A stretch of DNA of 64,000 nucleotides, from positions 1 to 64,000 of the forward strand of contig NZ_JACLBZ010000002.1 in the NCBI RefSeq assembly GCF_019748715.1, read 5' to 3'. This document shows, one piece after another, positions 16,611 through 25,990 of this stretch. Origin of the DNA: Sporosarcina aquimarina (GTDB lineage: Bacteria > Bacillota > Bacilli > Bacillales_A > Planococcaceae). The position numbers were made by a program, and so were the translations under genes. The first letter of the stretch is position 1; every line of letters begins with the position of its first letter. The notes below the pieces were generated by a model. The model made no database searches, was not told the origin of the DNA, and saw only the letters and a program-made list of their open reading frames with translations.

Positions 16611-16829
16611 TCATCGAATGACCTTCTCCACCAATGCCTCCGCATCCTCTGCTTCAATGGTTTGCAATTGAATCTGGCAAAACGGTTTGACTCTACAGCG
16701 CAGACAGCGTCTGAAGCATCCCGTTTCATAGACGTTCACAAGTTCTGAATACTCCTTTTCAAGGGTTTCCTTAGCCTGCTCAGATGTGGTTCTGCGAAGA
16801 TTGTTTTCACAAAATTTAACAGCGCGCAT
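16611..16829 (-). CDS. Small DUF1450 (YuzB-like) protein
   Basis: A 72-residue protein with the DUF1450 layout: an N-terminal KFCENNL motif, and a central cysteine cluster, here in the form CFRRCLRCRVKPFC. The C-terminal EDAEALVEKVI helix matches the ELVEKI-type end of the family. The many cysteines suggest metal or redox binding, but the function is unknown. Its ATG overlaps the stop codon of the cupin gene upstream in a TAATG arrangement (16827-16831), so its translation is very likely coupled to that of the cupin. Divergence from typical YuzB in the region after the cysteines is noticeable. Confidence 0.75.
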   Translation of the reverse strand: MRAVKFCENNLRRTTSEQAKETLEKEYSELVNVYETGCFRRCLRCRVKPFCQIQLQTIEAEDAEALVEKVIR

Positions 16830-17797
16830 TAAGCTTCATCATAATGCGTGAATTGAATATCGAGTGTGCGCAGATAGGTTTGCAGGCCGGCATCTTGAAT
16901 AGGTATGATATAAGCTGCTTCGTCCGATTCGTTATGATGAGAATGCCAAAGCCCCGGCGGTGTAACGAATGCCTTGCCTGTCACCCAGTCGATGCGAATT
17001 GGATCAATGATTTCATTGGTCTTCGGATCAATTTGATCGCCAACCAGTGTATACGTGCCAGGTGCCGCATACGCAACAAAATCGAGAGCAACCGATTTGT
17101 GGCTATGGGGAGCCTGATTGGATCCGACCGGTACAATGCCGAGCATCGCCCACAACACATGCGTAATCGTCAAGGTTTGATCAAACTTTTCATTGTTCAA
17201 CAAAATAGAGATTCGATTTTTCAAATGTGCATCCGGAGCATTCGCCACTTCTTCCAAATGCTTTTTCGCCATTTCCGCTGTATATACCGTCGGTTTAAAA
17301 CGGGCCTCTGTCGCCTTTACGCCTAAATAATCAAGAAGAGGCGTATCTACAATATAATAAATCGTTGTATCTTCTTTCGCCGTATGAATACTATTCGATC
17401 CAGATGGCAATGTGACAAAATCTCCTTGTTTCCAGTCAATGGTTTCCCCATTCACTTCCGTGTGCCCTGCACCTGAAATAATATAGTAAAGTTCACTCGT
17501 CGCATTCGGTTCCGTTTGAATGGAATCCCCCGCATTGATGCGCATAAATTGCGCAAGCAACGAAGGACTTGTCGCCAAATAATCGGTTTTTAATTCTCTA
17601 CTCAGGTCTAATGTGACGATTCTCGTTTCACCAGCATGATAAAGCTCCGGACCAAATTCTTTGGCGGGTATCGGACTGATGATACCGCTTCCAATTGGAT
17701 CCGCCGCATTGGTATACTCCAAAAACCGCGCGTTCCCCGTCCAATTTTCCACCGCTTCCCCAATAGCAAATTTTCCCGCCTGTGCATTTGTTGACAA
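16829..17797 (-). CDS. Bicupin protein, gentisate-dioxygenase-like
   Basis: A 322-residue protein with two cupin domains. The N-terminal cupin (about 95-155: ELYYIISGAGHTEVNG, then WKQGDFVTLPSG) has lost most metal ligands. The C-terminal cupin keeps APHSHKS and a later GLWHSHHN, giving three histidines for a metal site. This resembles gentisate 1,2-dioxygenase and related bicupins that cleave aromatic rings, but the substrate cannot be read from the sequence. I chose TTG at 17795-17797 because GGAGGA lies eight bases upstream, whereas the ATG codons just before it overlap that site. It is transcribed away from a LysR-type regulator, which probably controls it. Confidence 0.75.
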   Translation of the reverse strand: MSTNAQAGKFAIGEAVENWTGNARFLEYTNAADPIGSGIISPIPAKEFGPELYHAGETRIVTLDLSRELKTDYLATSPSLLAQFMRINAGDSIQTEPNATSELYYIISGAGHTEVNGETIDWKQGDFVTLPSGSNSIHTAKEDTTIYYIVDTPLLDYLGVKATEARFKPTVYTAEMAKKHLEEVANAPDAHLKNRISILLNNEKFDQTLTITHVLWAMLGIVPVGSNQAPHSHKSVALDFVAYAAPGTYTLVGDQIDPKTNEIIDPIRIDWVTGKAFVTPPGLWHSHHNESDEAAYIIPIQDAGLQTYLRTLDIQFTHYDEA

Positions 17798-17918
17798 TGA
17801 CATCTCCTCCATTCATTTGTTATCTGTAAGTTTAGCTTGCTAGTCATCATTCGTGAAGTATATAATTCATATAACAACGATACGTTTTTCGAATAGTTAG
17901 AAAGTTGGTGACGCAACA

Positions 17919-18794
17919 ATGGAATTAAGACAGCTCCGCTATTTTATAGCTGTGGCGGAAGAATTAAATTTCAGTCGCGCGGCAAAACGATTACATATTA
18001 CACAACCACCATTAAGTATGCAAATTCAAAACTTGGAAAAAGAATTGGATATTCTACTTTTTTCTAGAACGAACCGAAGCGTGGAATTAACAGAGGCAGG
18101 ACAACAATTCTATCAGGATATCGTCAAAATTATCGATTCCCTAGAAGGTTCAATTGAAAATGCAAAACGGATTCATCTTGGAAAACTTGGGTCTTTGCGC
18201 GTCGGATTCGTTGGTTCTGCTACCTATGACATTCTCCCTGCTGTGTTACGGGAATTCCGACACCAATTCCCCGACGTCCAAGTTCACCTTTCTGAATTAT
18301 CGACACCTGACCAACTCGAAGCACTGCGACAGAACGAAATCGACGTCGGTGTCCTAAGACCCCCTGTCCTCGATGACACACTCCACACCGAAATCGTCTC
18401 CATTGATCCTTGCGTACTCGCGGTCCCGAAACAGCATCCCTTACTCGAATTAAAAGCAGTCACCCTGGACGATTTAAAGCCATACCCGTTCGTATTATTA
18501 TCACCTAGAACATGGCCCGGCCTCTACACCGAAATCCTAGGCATATGTAATCCCGTCATCCAACAAGAAGCGCTCGAATTTCAAACAGTCATCGGTTTAG
18601 TTGCCGTAGGAATCGGCATCACCATTGTTCCTCAATCGACCATGAACCTTCATACACAAGAAGTCGTCTACATTGAGTCCATTCAACAATTGCCTCTCGT
18701 CTCGATGGGCATTACGTATCGGCGCAGTGACCAATCCATTCTTGTGAAAACTTTTTGTGAGATTGCAGATCGGGTGGCTCGGAGTGTTGTGTAG
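17919..18794 (+). CDS. LysR-family transcriptional regulator
   Basis: A 291-residue LTTR: the N-terminal winged helix (1-60, FSRAAKRLHITQPPLSMQIQ), the linker helix, and a periplasmic-binding-protein-like effector domain (90-290) starting LRVGFVGSATYDILPAVL, typical of the BenM/CatM-like branch that senses aromatic acids. It is divergent from the bicupin gene across a 121-bp shared control region, the usual arrangement for an activator of the neighbouring operon. A TATAAT hexamer and a minus-strand TATACT occur in the shared region near 17858-17870. The terminator at 18830 follows. Confidence 0.93.
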   Translation: MELRQLRYFIAVAEELNFSRAAKRLHITQPPLSMQIQNLEKELDILLFSRTNRSVELTEAGQQFYQDIVKIIDSLEGSIENAKRIHLGKLGSLRVGFVGSATYDILPAVLREFRHQFPDVQVHLSELSTPDQLEALRQNEIDVGVLRPPVLDDTLHTEIVSIDPCVLAVPKQHPLLELKAVTLDDLKPYPFVLLSPRTWPGLYTEILGICNPVIQQEALEFQTVIGLVAVGIGITIVPQSTMNLHTQEVVYIESIQQLPLVSMGITYRRSDQSILVKTFCEIADRVARSVV

Positions 18795-18829
18795 AATCCT
18801 CAGAGATGCAGAGGCCTATTCTCGAAAAA

Positions 18830-18872
18830 ATGCCAGATCCTAAACAATTCGAAGTTGTTTAGGATCTGGCAT
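18830..18872. terminator. Strong shared terminator
   Basis: Perfect 18-bp arms ATGCCAGATCCTAAACAA (18830-18847) and its complement (18855-18872), 7-base loop. The T-run is on the minus strand (TTTTTTCGAG), so it mainly ends the VOC gene at 18895, while also stopping LysR transcripts. Confidence 0.9.
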
Positions 18873-18894
18873 CATTTCTTGAAACTTGAAAATG

Positions 18895-19275
18895 TTAGTT
18901 ACTTTTTTCCACAACTGCAAAATAACTTTGTTCACTATCAGCAAAGTTAAACACCCTACCAGTCGGCATTTCCATAATCTCTCCGACAGTAACACGTTGA
19001 TTTGCTAAGTCGTTATATAATTTATCGAGGTTTTCTGTTGTAAACATCAAAGATGGAGTACTAAGATTTAACTCAGGAGACATCTTAGCAATTACTTCTT
19101 TATTGTGTAATACGATGCTGGTCTCCGCATCCTTTGAGGGAGCTATTTCAATCCATCTCATTCCTTGTCCATTTTCTTCCGCAACGATAATAAAGCCTAC
19201 TTTTTTCGTCCAGAAATCAACTGCTTCTTGTTGATTAGTTACATAAAGCATAATTTGACCGATTTTAGTAATCAT
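18895..19275 (-). CDS. VOC-family (glyoxalase/bleomycin-resistance fold) protein
   Basis: A 126-residue single VOC-domain protein with two beta-alpha-beta-beta-beta units: MITKIGQIMLYVTNQQEAVDFWTKKVGF at the N terminus and TPSLMFTTENLDKLYNDLANQ in the second half. It probably forms a dimer binding a metal or a small hydrophobic compound. Similar Bacillus proteins are annotated as glyoxalase-like without known substrates. The ribosome site is GAGAAACG-like and weak. It is a single-gene unit between a terminator and the cupin gene. No function beyond the fold can be given. Confidence 0.85.
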   Translation of the reverse strand: MITKIGQIMLYVTNQQEAVDFWTKKVGFIIVAEENGQGMRWIEIAPSKDAETSIVLHNKEVIAKMSPELNLSTPSLMFTTENLDKLYNDLANQRVTVGEIMEMPTGRVFNFADSEQSYFAVVEKSN

Positions 19276-19408
19276 TCACGTTTCTCCTTTTACCCTTTAT
19301 TGTTTACCCGTTTTCAATGATCAATTCTTAAAACATTCAAGTATAACAGCAAAATTAAAAATGATCAATTCCGTCAAAGTACAACGAAATTGATCATTCA
19401 TTCACGTC

Positions 19409-19987
19409 TTAATGGTCCTCGGCTTCTGCATCAGCTTTCGTTTCTTGAACAGTACCGAATGGGTGGTGCGGCGGTGCATAGATTGAATAAAGCTTTAACG
19501 GAGAATTACCCGTATTGGTTACATTATGCCATATACCAGCGGGTATCATAATGGCAGAATCATTACCAACGTTTCTTACATAGTTTAGGTTATCCTTGCT
19601 TTTTCCCATCTGGACAAGTCCTTGGCCTTCCTCAATGCGCAGGAATTGGTCAACGTCTGGATGAATCTCCAATCCTATATCTTCTCCAACGTTAATACTC
19701 ATTAAGGTAACTTGTAGGTGTTTTCCGGTCCAGATAGCGTCACGATAGGTATTATTTTGCTTGGCAGCCTGACTGATGTTTACTACAAAAGGGTTTTCTC
19801 CATGATCTTTTACCACGAGATCGCTTGTATTTCTAAAACTATTTGGATACGTTAAAGAATGGTTCGGAGAGTCCGCTGCATCTGAAATATTCCAATAGCC
19901 GTAATTCCAAATAGTATTACAGTTACACATTGGTACATAACTGTAACAAAGGTTTAGACAAGGATACATAAAATAAGGGTTATTCAC
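19409..19987 (-). CDS. Cupin-domain protein with Cys/Tyr-rich N terminus
   Basis: A 192-residue protein with one cupin domain (about 85-170): TLMSINVGEDIGLEIHPDVDQFLRIEEGQG contains the first metal-binding motif (IHPDVDQ), and MIPAGIWHNVTNTG the second. The first 40 residues are rich in Cys, Tyr and Asn (YPCLNLCYSYVPMCNC), which is unusual for a cytosolic enzyme and recalls coat-associated proteins of spores; that link is inference. GTG at 19985-19987 was chosen because AGGAGGT lies eight bases upstream; an earlier in-frame ATG lacks a site. The C terminus is acidic (KADAEAEDH). Confidence 0.8.
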   Translation of the reverse strand: MNNPYFMYPCLNLCYSYVPMCNCNTIWNYGYWNISDAADSPNHSLTYPNSFRNTSDLVVKDHGENPFVVNISQAAKQNNTYRDAIWTGKHLQVTLMSINVGEDIGLEIHPDVDQFLRIEEGQGLVQMGKSKDNLNYVRNVGNDSAIMIPAGIWHNVTNTGNSPLKLYSIYAPPHHPFGTVQETKADAEAEDH

Positions 19988-20317
19988 TGTAATATACCTC
20001 CTAATCCATATGATCATAAACTTAGCATATGCACTAGGTAGTTAGGTTGTTATTATCGATACTGATATTTGGCTTCGACAGCCTACTGACTTAGTTTTCC
20101 ATTCAACTTATAAAGCATATAAGAATTTAGTGTTTTCTGTAATTACGCTCCGTGAAAAAATCTTTTATCAGCATAATTGTACTGCATATTCCAAATTTCC
20201 ATATCTTGTGCCAATGCTACCAGATATCTAAGAAAGACAATGAGAAGATCCTTGCCAAATGCCCGCTGCACATTTACTTGATCTGACGATGAAAGGGCAG
20301 GTTGTCACAGAAAAAGA
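19988..20317. other. Non-coding gap upstream of the cupin gene
   Basis: About 330 bp, AT-rich near the cupin start and less so towards 20300. It must hold the cupin promoter. No gene, repeat or clear promoter was found in it; short open frames here lack ribosome sites. Confidence 0.5.
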
Positions 20318-20363
20318 AAACCCGCCCGAAATGTCAGCTAATCCTGACTCTTCGGGCGGGTTT
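20318..20363 (-). terminator. parC terminator, copy 2 of the related hairpin pair
   Basis: Perfect 13-bp arms AAACCCGCCCGAA (20318-20330) and TTCGGGCGGGTTT (20351-20363), with inner arms TGTCAG/CTGAC. On the minus strand a T-rich run follows. It starts 7 bp beyond the parC stop codon. Confidence 0.9.
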
Positions 20364-20369
20364 CTGTTT

Positions 20370-22796
20370 TTATTTATCTTCCTTCTTCATTACAGCCACT
20401 TGGACAATCTTTCCTTCTTTCGCTTCGTCCACAATAGAACTACCAGTGGATTGTCGATTCGTATTCTTCAATGACATCGGATCAATCTCAATTTTTTGGT
20501 CTTTTGTCGTCAATAATACAAATTGTTCGTCTTCCTTCACTGCCTTCATATCCACAACCCGATATGGATTGGATTTCAACTCTTTTAGTACCGTTACGCC
20601 TCTAAGTGCTCGTGAAGCCACTTCGAACTCTGAAATGTTCATTCTTTTCACCGACCCGCGCTGAGTCGCAACGAAAATATTCTTGACTTGCTCTGTAATC
20701 ACTTCAAATGCTACCAGCTCGTCTTCTGCCTTCAAATGAAGCCCTCTGACGCCTCCTGTACGTATGCCAGTGATGGCCAATTCAGATAAAGAGAATCGCA
20801 ATGCATATGCTTGCTTGCTCACTAATAACACGTCTTCTTGACCTGTGACCACCTGCGCACCTACGAGTGTCTCGCCTTTTTTCACATTCATTGCTTTGAA
20901 TGAACGATTATAGCGCTGTACCTGGAAGTCGGTCAGTTTAGATAATTTCACATTGCCGTTTGAAGCTGCAGTTAATATACTCAAGTTTTCATCAAACGTT
21001 TCGAGCCCGATAACGTCCACCAGCTCTTCATTCGGCTCAAGTCCGACAACACTTGATAGATGCTGCCCTAAGTCGCGCCAGCGGATATCAGGGAGCTCGT
21101 GGACAGGCTGATAGATATAATTCCCGGATGACGTGAACAATAAGAGATGATGCTGTGTATTCATCGCAGCTTCCAATAAATTATAATCGGATTCCTTCAT
21201 CTCCTGGCCTGTACCATTCGACGCCGAATACGAGCGCATGCTAGTGCGCTTAATATAGCCGCCTTTCGTTACAGACACCATGACTTCCTCGCTTGGCACT
21301 AAAATATCCAAGTCCACTTTCAACTCTTCTATTTTTTCTTCAATTACAGAACGTCGCGGTTCAGAGAACTGTTTGCGAATAGCCTTCAGTTCTTTCACCA
21401 GAACAGCTACAAGTTTCTTCTCACTTGCAAGAATTTCTTCCAGTTCATTAATCAACATGCGCAGTTCTTCTTTTTCCTCTTTCAATTCGGTGATATCCGT
21501 ATTCGTCAGACGATATAACTGCAAAGAAACAATTGCTTCGGCTTGGACTTCCGTAAATTGATATGCATCGATCAAGTTTCGTTTCGCATCTTTTTTATCT
21601 TTTGACGCACGAATGGTCTTAATGACCTCATCCAGTATAGACAAGGCTTTCATTAAGCCATCCACGATATGCAAACGGTCTTTTGCCTTTCGAATATCAT
21701 ATGTGGAGCGTCTTGTAATGACTTCTTTTTGGTGATCGATATACGCATCGAGCAGCATTGGAAGCGACATGAGCATAGGACGTCTTCCGGCAATCGCAAT
21801 CATATTGAAGTTGTACGTGATCTGCAGATCGGTATGTTTCAATAAATATTGCATGATGGCATTGCCGTCCATATCCTTCTTCAGTTCCACCACAATTCGC
21901 AATCCGGTCCGGTCGGATTCATCACGAATTTCTGCAATTCCATCCAATTTGCGGTCATGGCGCAATTCATCCATTTTTTTCACTAAGTTCGCTTTATTGA
22001 CGTCATACGGTATTTCCGTAACGACAATTTGTGATTTACCGGCTTTCAACTGCTCGATTTCCCACGTAGCGCGGATAACAAAGCGTCCTTTGCCTGTCTT
22101 GTACGCATTGCGTATGCCGTCGGTTCCTTGAATAATGGCGCCTGTTGGAAAATCCGGTCCTGGAAGCACGGTCATTAAGTCTTCAACGCTAGTTTCGGGA
22201 TTTTTTAGTCGCATAAAGACCGCATCGATGACTTCATGCAAAGCATGAGGCGGAATGTCTGTCGCATAGCCTGCTGAAATACCTGTCGCTCCGTTGACAA
22301 GTAGATTAGGAAAGCGTCCCGGCAAGACCGTCGGCTCAAGTTCCGTATCATCAAAGTTTGGAGCGAAATCAACCGTTTCTTTACGGATATCGCGCAACAT
22401 TTCACTGGCAATGGCAGATAGTCTTGCTTCCGTATAACGCATTGCCGCAGCTGAATCGCCGTCAACAGATCCGTTATTTCCGTGCATATCAATCATTTCA
22501 TGGCGCAGCTTCCAGTGTTGACTCATCCGTACCATCGCATCGTAAACAGATGTGTCACCGTGCGGATGGTAGTTACCAATGACATTACCGACTGTTTTTG
22601 CCGATTTACGAAATGCTTTATCATGGGTATTTCCTTCATGATACATCGCATATAAAATCCGACGCTGAACTGGTTTTAAACCATCTCTGGCATCGGGAAT
22701 CGCACGGTCTTGAATGATGTATTTACTGTAACGCCCAAATCGGTCGCCAATCACTTCTTCTAAGGGAAGATCTTGAAAAGTTTCTGAATGGGTCAT
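20370..22796 (-). CDS. parC: DNA topoisomerase IV subunit A
   Basis: An 808-residue type IIA topoisomerase A subunit. The catalytic tyrosine is Tyr121 in AAAMRYTEARLS, and the quinolone-resistance region reads HPHGDTSVYDAM (77-88) with Thr82 and Asp86 at the two resistance-linked positions (Ser is the common residue at the first). The C-terminal beta-pinwheel repeats occupy about 500-790. With ParE it unlinks replicated chromosomes. Its ATG overlaps the parE stop by four bases (ATGA), so the two are coupled. ParC is preferred over GyrA because of the parE-parC order and the plsY neighbourhood, as in Bacillus. Confidence 0.97.
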   Translation of the reverse strand: MTHSETFQDLPLEEVIGDRFGRYSKYIIQDRAIPDARDGLKPVQRRILYAMYHEGNTHDKAFRKSAKTVGNVIGNYHPHGDTSVYDAMVRMSQHWKLRHEMIDMHGNNGSVDGDSAAAMRYTEARLSAIASEMLRDIRKETVDFAPNFDDTELEPTVLPGRFPNLLVNGATGISAGYATDIPPHALHEVIDAVFMRLKNPETSVEDLMTVLPGPDFPTGAIIQGTDGIRNAYKTGKGRFVIRATWEIEQLKAGKSQIVVTEIPYDVNKANLVKKMDELRHDRKLDGIAEIRDESDRTGLRIVVELKKDMDGNAIMQYLLKHTDLQITYNFNMIAIAGRRPMLMSLPMLLDAYIDHQKEVITRRSTYDIRKAKDRLHIVDGLMKALSILDEVIKTIRASKDKKDAKRNLIDAYQFTEVQAEAIVSLQLYRLTNTDITELKEEKEELRMLINELEEILASEKKLVAVLVKELKAIRKQFSEPRRSVIEEKIEELKVDLDILVPSEEVMVSVTKGGYIKRTSMRSYSASNGTGQEMKESDYNLLEAAMNTQHHLLLFTSSGNYIYQPVHELPDIRWRDLGQHLSSVVGLEPNEELVDVIGLETFDENLSILTAASNGNVKLSKLTDFQVQRYNRSFKAMNVKKGETLVGAQVVTGQEDVLLVSKQAYALRFSLSELAITGIRTGGVRGLHLKAEDELVAFEVITEQVKNIFVATQRGSVKRMNISEFEVASRALRGVTVLKELKSNPYRVVDMKAVKEDEQFVLLTTKDQKIEIDPMSLKNTNRQSTGSSIVDEAKEGKIVQVAVMKKEDK

Positions 22797-24766
22797 TCCA
22801 TATCCCCCTCAACATGTATAAATGCATTATCTAATATATTATGTTCTTCAATTAAGCCGAAATCGACATTTTCTTCGATCCATTTTCGACGCGGCTCCAC
22901 TTTATCACCCATTAATGTCGTGACACGACGTTCGGATTTCGCACCGTCTTCAATCGTCACACGTATGAGTGTCCGTGTTTCCGGATTCATCGTCGTCTCC
23001 CATAATTGGTCAGCATTCATTTCTCCAAGCCCTTTATAGCGCTGGAGCATATAGCCTTTACCGATCTTCTTCATCGCTTCATCCAGATCGTCTTCTGTCC
23101 ACGCATACTCCAGCTTCTCGCTCTTGCCTGACCCTTTGAACACTTTGAACAATGGCGGCAGTGCGATATACACTTTCCCTGCTTCGATCAAAGGTTTCAT
23201 ATAGCGGTAAAAGAATGTCAGCAATAATACTTGGATATGGGCGCCGTCTGTATCGGCATCCGTCATAATAATGATTTTGTCGTATGCAGCGTTTTCGATT
23301 TGAAAATCTGCTCCGACTCCTGCACCGATCGCATGAATAATTGTGTTGATCTCTTCATTTTTCATGATGTCTTCGAGCTTGGCTTTTTCCGTATTGATGA
23401 CTTTACCACGCAGCGGCAGAATCGCTTGGAACGTACGGTCACGTCCTTGCTTTGCAGAACCGCCTGCAGAGTCACCTTCCACTAGATATAATTCATTTTT
23501 AGCTGCATTACGGGACTGGGCAGGTGTCAGTTTTCCTGATAATAATGTATCGGATTTTCTGCGTTTTTTGCCGGAACGTGCATCTTCTCTCGCTTTTCTT
23601 GCTGCTTCGCGGGCTTGATGTGCACGGATCGCTTTACGCACAAGATTCGCACTTAATTCAGCATTTTCTTCCAAGAAGTAGAGTAACTTTTGAGACACTA
23701 CTGCGTCCGTCGCGGTACGGGCTTCACTCGTTCCGAGCTTGCCTTTCGTCTGGCCTTCAAACTGCAGAATTTCTTCCGGGATACGAACAGAGACAATCGC
23801 TGCAATCCCTTCTCGGATATCCGCGCCGTCCAGGTTCTTATCCTTTTCCTTCAGCAAACCGGTCTTGCGTGCATACTCATTAACAACACGTGTCATCGCT
23901 GCTTTAGCGCCTGTTTCATGTGTCCCTCCGTCTTTCGTCCGGACATTATTGACGAACGAAAGAATAGTTTCCGCATAGCCATCGCTAAACTGGAAGGCGA
24001 ATTCGACTTCAATGCCTTCCACTTCACCTTCTAGATATGCAACGTCATGCAGAACATCCTTCTCTTCATTCAAATACTCGATAAACGCTTCAATACCTGA
24101 TTCGTAATGAAAAACATCTTTTTTATCGGTACCTTCTTCTTGCAGGACAATCTTTAATCCTTTCAATAAAAAAGCTGACTCACGTAATCTCTCAGCTAGT
24201 GTGTCATATTGATATTTGATCGTTGAAAAGATTTTTTTGTCCGGTTTGAAATGAATGATCGTGCCCGTTTCTTTTGTCGTGCCGATTTGCTCTAGCGTGG
24301 TAGCAGGATGTCCGCCGTTTTCAAAACGCTGACGGAACTTTTTGCCTTCCCGAAAGATCGTCACTTCCAACCATTCAGATAAGGCGTTAACCACGGATGC
24401 GCCAACACCATGCAATCCGCCGCTTGTCTTATAGCCGCCTTGTCCGAATTTACCGCCTGCATGCAGTACAGTTAAAATGACTTCCGCTGTAGGCTTCCCG
24501 GACTGATGCAAACCTGTTGGCATGCCTCGTCCATAATCTCGAACACTGACACTGCCATCAGAGTGAATCGTCACATCAATCTCTGCTCCGAACCCTGCTA
24601 ACGCTTCGTCTACCGAGTTGTCGACTATCTCGTAAACTAAATGATGAAGCCCTCGAGTATCCGTGGAACCAATGTACATTCCCGGTCTTTTTCGAACAGC
24701 TTCTAAGCCTTCTAAAATTTGAATGGAACTATCATCATACGTATTTTGTATTTTCTGTTTCGTCAA
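22793..24766 (-). CDS. parE: DNA topoisomerase IV subunit B
   Basis: A 657-residue GHKL-type topoisomerase B subunit. The ATPase site is in EIVDNSVDEALAG (N-terminal 50 residues), followed by the transducer domain with a switch lysine region, and the TOPRIM domain with EGDSAGGSAKQGRDR and PLRGKVINTEKA and an acidic DTDGAH-type magnesium site. I chose TTG at 24764-24766 (LTKQKIQNTYDD, GGGGG site seven bases upstream), which gives the standard ParE length; longer in-frame starts have no ribosome site and lie in the shared promoter region with plsY. Confidence 0.97.
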   Translation of the reverse strand: MTKQKIQNTYDDSSIQILEGLEAVRKRPGMYIGSTDTRGLHHLVYEIVDNSVDEALAGFGAEIDVTIHSDGSVSVRDYGRGMPTGLHQSGKPTAEVILTVLHAGGKFGQGGYKTSGGLHGVGASVVNALSEWLEVTIFREGKKFRQRFENGGHPATTLEQIGTTKETGTIIHFKPDKKIFSTIKYQYDTLAERLRESAFLLKGLKIVLQEEGTDKKDVFHYESGIEAFIEYLNEEKDVLHDVAYLEGEVEGIEVEFAFQFSDGYAETILSFVNNVRTKDGGTHETGAKAAMTRVVNEYARKTGLLKEKDKNLDGADIREGIAAIVSVRIPEEILQFEGQTKGKLGTSEARTATDAVVSQKLLYFLEENAELSANLVRKAIRAHQAREAARKAREDARSGKKRRKSDTLLSGKLTPAQSRNAAKNELYLVEGDSAGGSAKQGRDRTFQAILPLRGKVINTEKAKLEDIMKNEEINTIIHAIGAGVGADFQIENAAYDKIIIMTDADTDGAHIQVLLLTFFYRYMKPLIEAGKVYIALPPLFKVFKGSGKSEKLEYAWTEDDLDEAMKKIGKGYMLQRYKGLGEMNADQLWETTMNPETRTLIRVTIEDGAKSERRVTTLMGDKVEPRRKWIEENVDFGLIEEHNILDNAFIHVEGDME

Positions 24767-25035
24767 AATGAAACCCCCGTCAAACAAATGTTCTCTTAAT
24801 TTTATCATACATCTTCTGATAAACCTTGTCAAATCAACGTTTTGTTTCAGCTCAACCTATTGTATAGAAGAAATCTTAGGATTGCAACGCGGAAAAGGTG
24901 ACAACCTAATGAACGACATCTTCCGACAGATATTTTTTAAAAGCGTTCTTCAACCTGCACAAATCAGTCATTGTCCAGAACTTACTCTTCTGCTAAACTT
25001 AATGCAAACATTTAATCACGCAAAAGGGGTTCATT
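24767..25035. other. Divergent parE / plsY control region
   Basis: About 270 bp between the two start codons. It must contain both promoters. A long plus-strand open frame crosses it into plsY in another frame but has no ribosome site and is not a gene. No palindromic operator was recognised. Confidence 0.45.
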
Positions 25036-25638
25036 ATGGAAAATTATATGATCATTCTGGCAGCCTATCTGCTTGGGTCGATTCCTTCCGCTTTGTGGAT
25101 CGGGAAGATTTTTTATCAAACGGACGTCAGGCAGCATGGCAGCGGAAATATGGGTGCTACGAACACTTTCCGGGTTCTCGGAAAAAAAGCAGGGATCGTT
25201 GTCACCTTGCTCGATATCTTAAAAGGAACTGCAGCCGTTTTATTGCCTTTATTACCGTACTTTCATGATACTGCGATGCATCCATTGTTGCTCGGGGTTG
25301 CAGCCGTGCTCGGACATATATTCCCTCTTTTTGCGAACCTTAAAGGCGGGAAAGCTGTGGCCACCTCAGGCGGTGTCCTGCTAGGATACAATTGGCCGAT
25401 TTTTCTTTTGGTCATCATTACGTTTTTGATCGCATTGAAACTAACAAAAATGGTATCCTTAACTTCAATCATTGTTTCAATTCTCGGACCCATCTATTGC
25501 CTCATCTATTATCTGATGACAGGAGACCTATACTTATTCTTAGTCGTTGCGTTAATGGGCTTCTTCATTTTTTACCGACACCGAGACAATATCAGCCGCA
25601 TCAAAGCAGGAACAGAACCTAAGATCAAATGGCTGTAA
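25036..25638 (+). CDS. plsY: Glycerol-3-phosphate acyltransferase (acyl-phosphate dependent)
   Basis: A 200-residue integral membrane protein with five or more hydrophobic segments. All three PlsY signature loops are present: LGSIPSALWIGK near the N terminus, GSGNMGATNTFRVLG (about 35-49), and GHIFPLFANLKGGKAVATSGG (about 93-113). It moves an acyl group from acyl-phosphate to glycerol-3-phosphate, the first step of phospholipid synthesis. Divergent from parE, exactly as in B. subtilis (yneS). Ribosome site AAAAGGGG. Confidence 0.96.
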   Translation: MENYMIILAAYLLGSIPSALWIGKIFYQTDVRQHGSGNMGATNTFRVLGKKAGIVVTLLDILKGTAAVLLPLLPYFHDTAMHPLLLGVAAVLGHIFPLFANLKGGKAVATSGGVLLGYNWPIFLLVIITFLIALKLTKMVSLTSIIVSILGPIYCLIYYLMTGDLYLFLVVALMGFFIFYRHRDNISRIKAGTEPKIKWL

Positions 25639-25665
25639 ATCATGAAAAGAAAGGACGTACCCATC

Positions 25666-25962
25666 ATGAATATCAATATATCCGAAAAGGCAGTTCATTG
25701 GTTCAAAGATGAAATGGAAGCCTCTTCAGGCGATTATGTAAAGTTTTTTGCACGGTATGGAGGATCTAGCCCATTGCACGACGGTTTTTCGATGGGAATA
25801 ACGAAAGAAACTCCCGATGAATTGGCTGTGGAAACGGTCATAGATGGTATACATTACTATATTGAAGAACGGGATCTTTGGTTTTTCGATGGTCATGATT
25901 TACATGTGGATACAGATGTAAATCATGGAGAACTTGCTTTTCACTATGAGAAGGCATCTTAA
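25666..25962 (+). CDS. yneR: HesB-like YneR-family protein
   Basis: A 98-residue protein of the HesB/IscA-like YneR group. It has ISEKAVHWFKDEM and FFARYGGSSPLHDGFSMGI but lacks the conserved cysteines of true iron-sulfur carriers, so it is probably not an A-type carrier. It directly follows plsY, as yneR follows yneS in B. subtilis. I chose ATG at 25666 (MNINISEKAV) with AAAGGACG upstream; the in-frame ATG at 25642 lacks a good site. Function unknown. Confidence 0.85.
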   Translation: MNINISEKAVHWFKDEMEASSGDYVKFFARYGGSSPLHDGFSMGITKETPDELAVETVIDGIHYYIEERDLWFFDGHDLHVDTDVNHGELAFHYEKAS

Positions 25963-25990
25963 AATCACTACATAAAATGGTAAGAATAAC

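Noticed and set aside
24723..25268. 181-codon plus-strand open frame over the parE start and plsY
   Set aside because: Overlaps both conserved genes in the wrong frame and has no ribosome site; plsY and parE explain the region.
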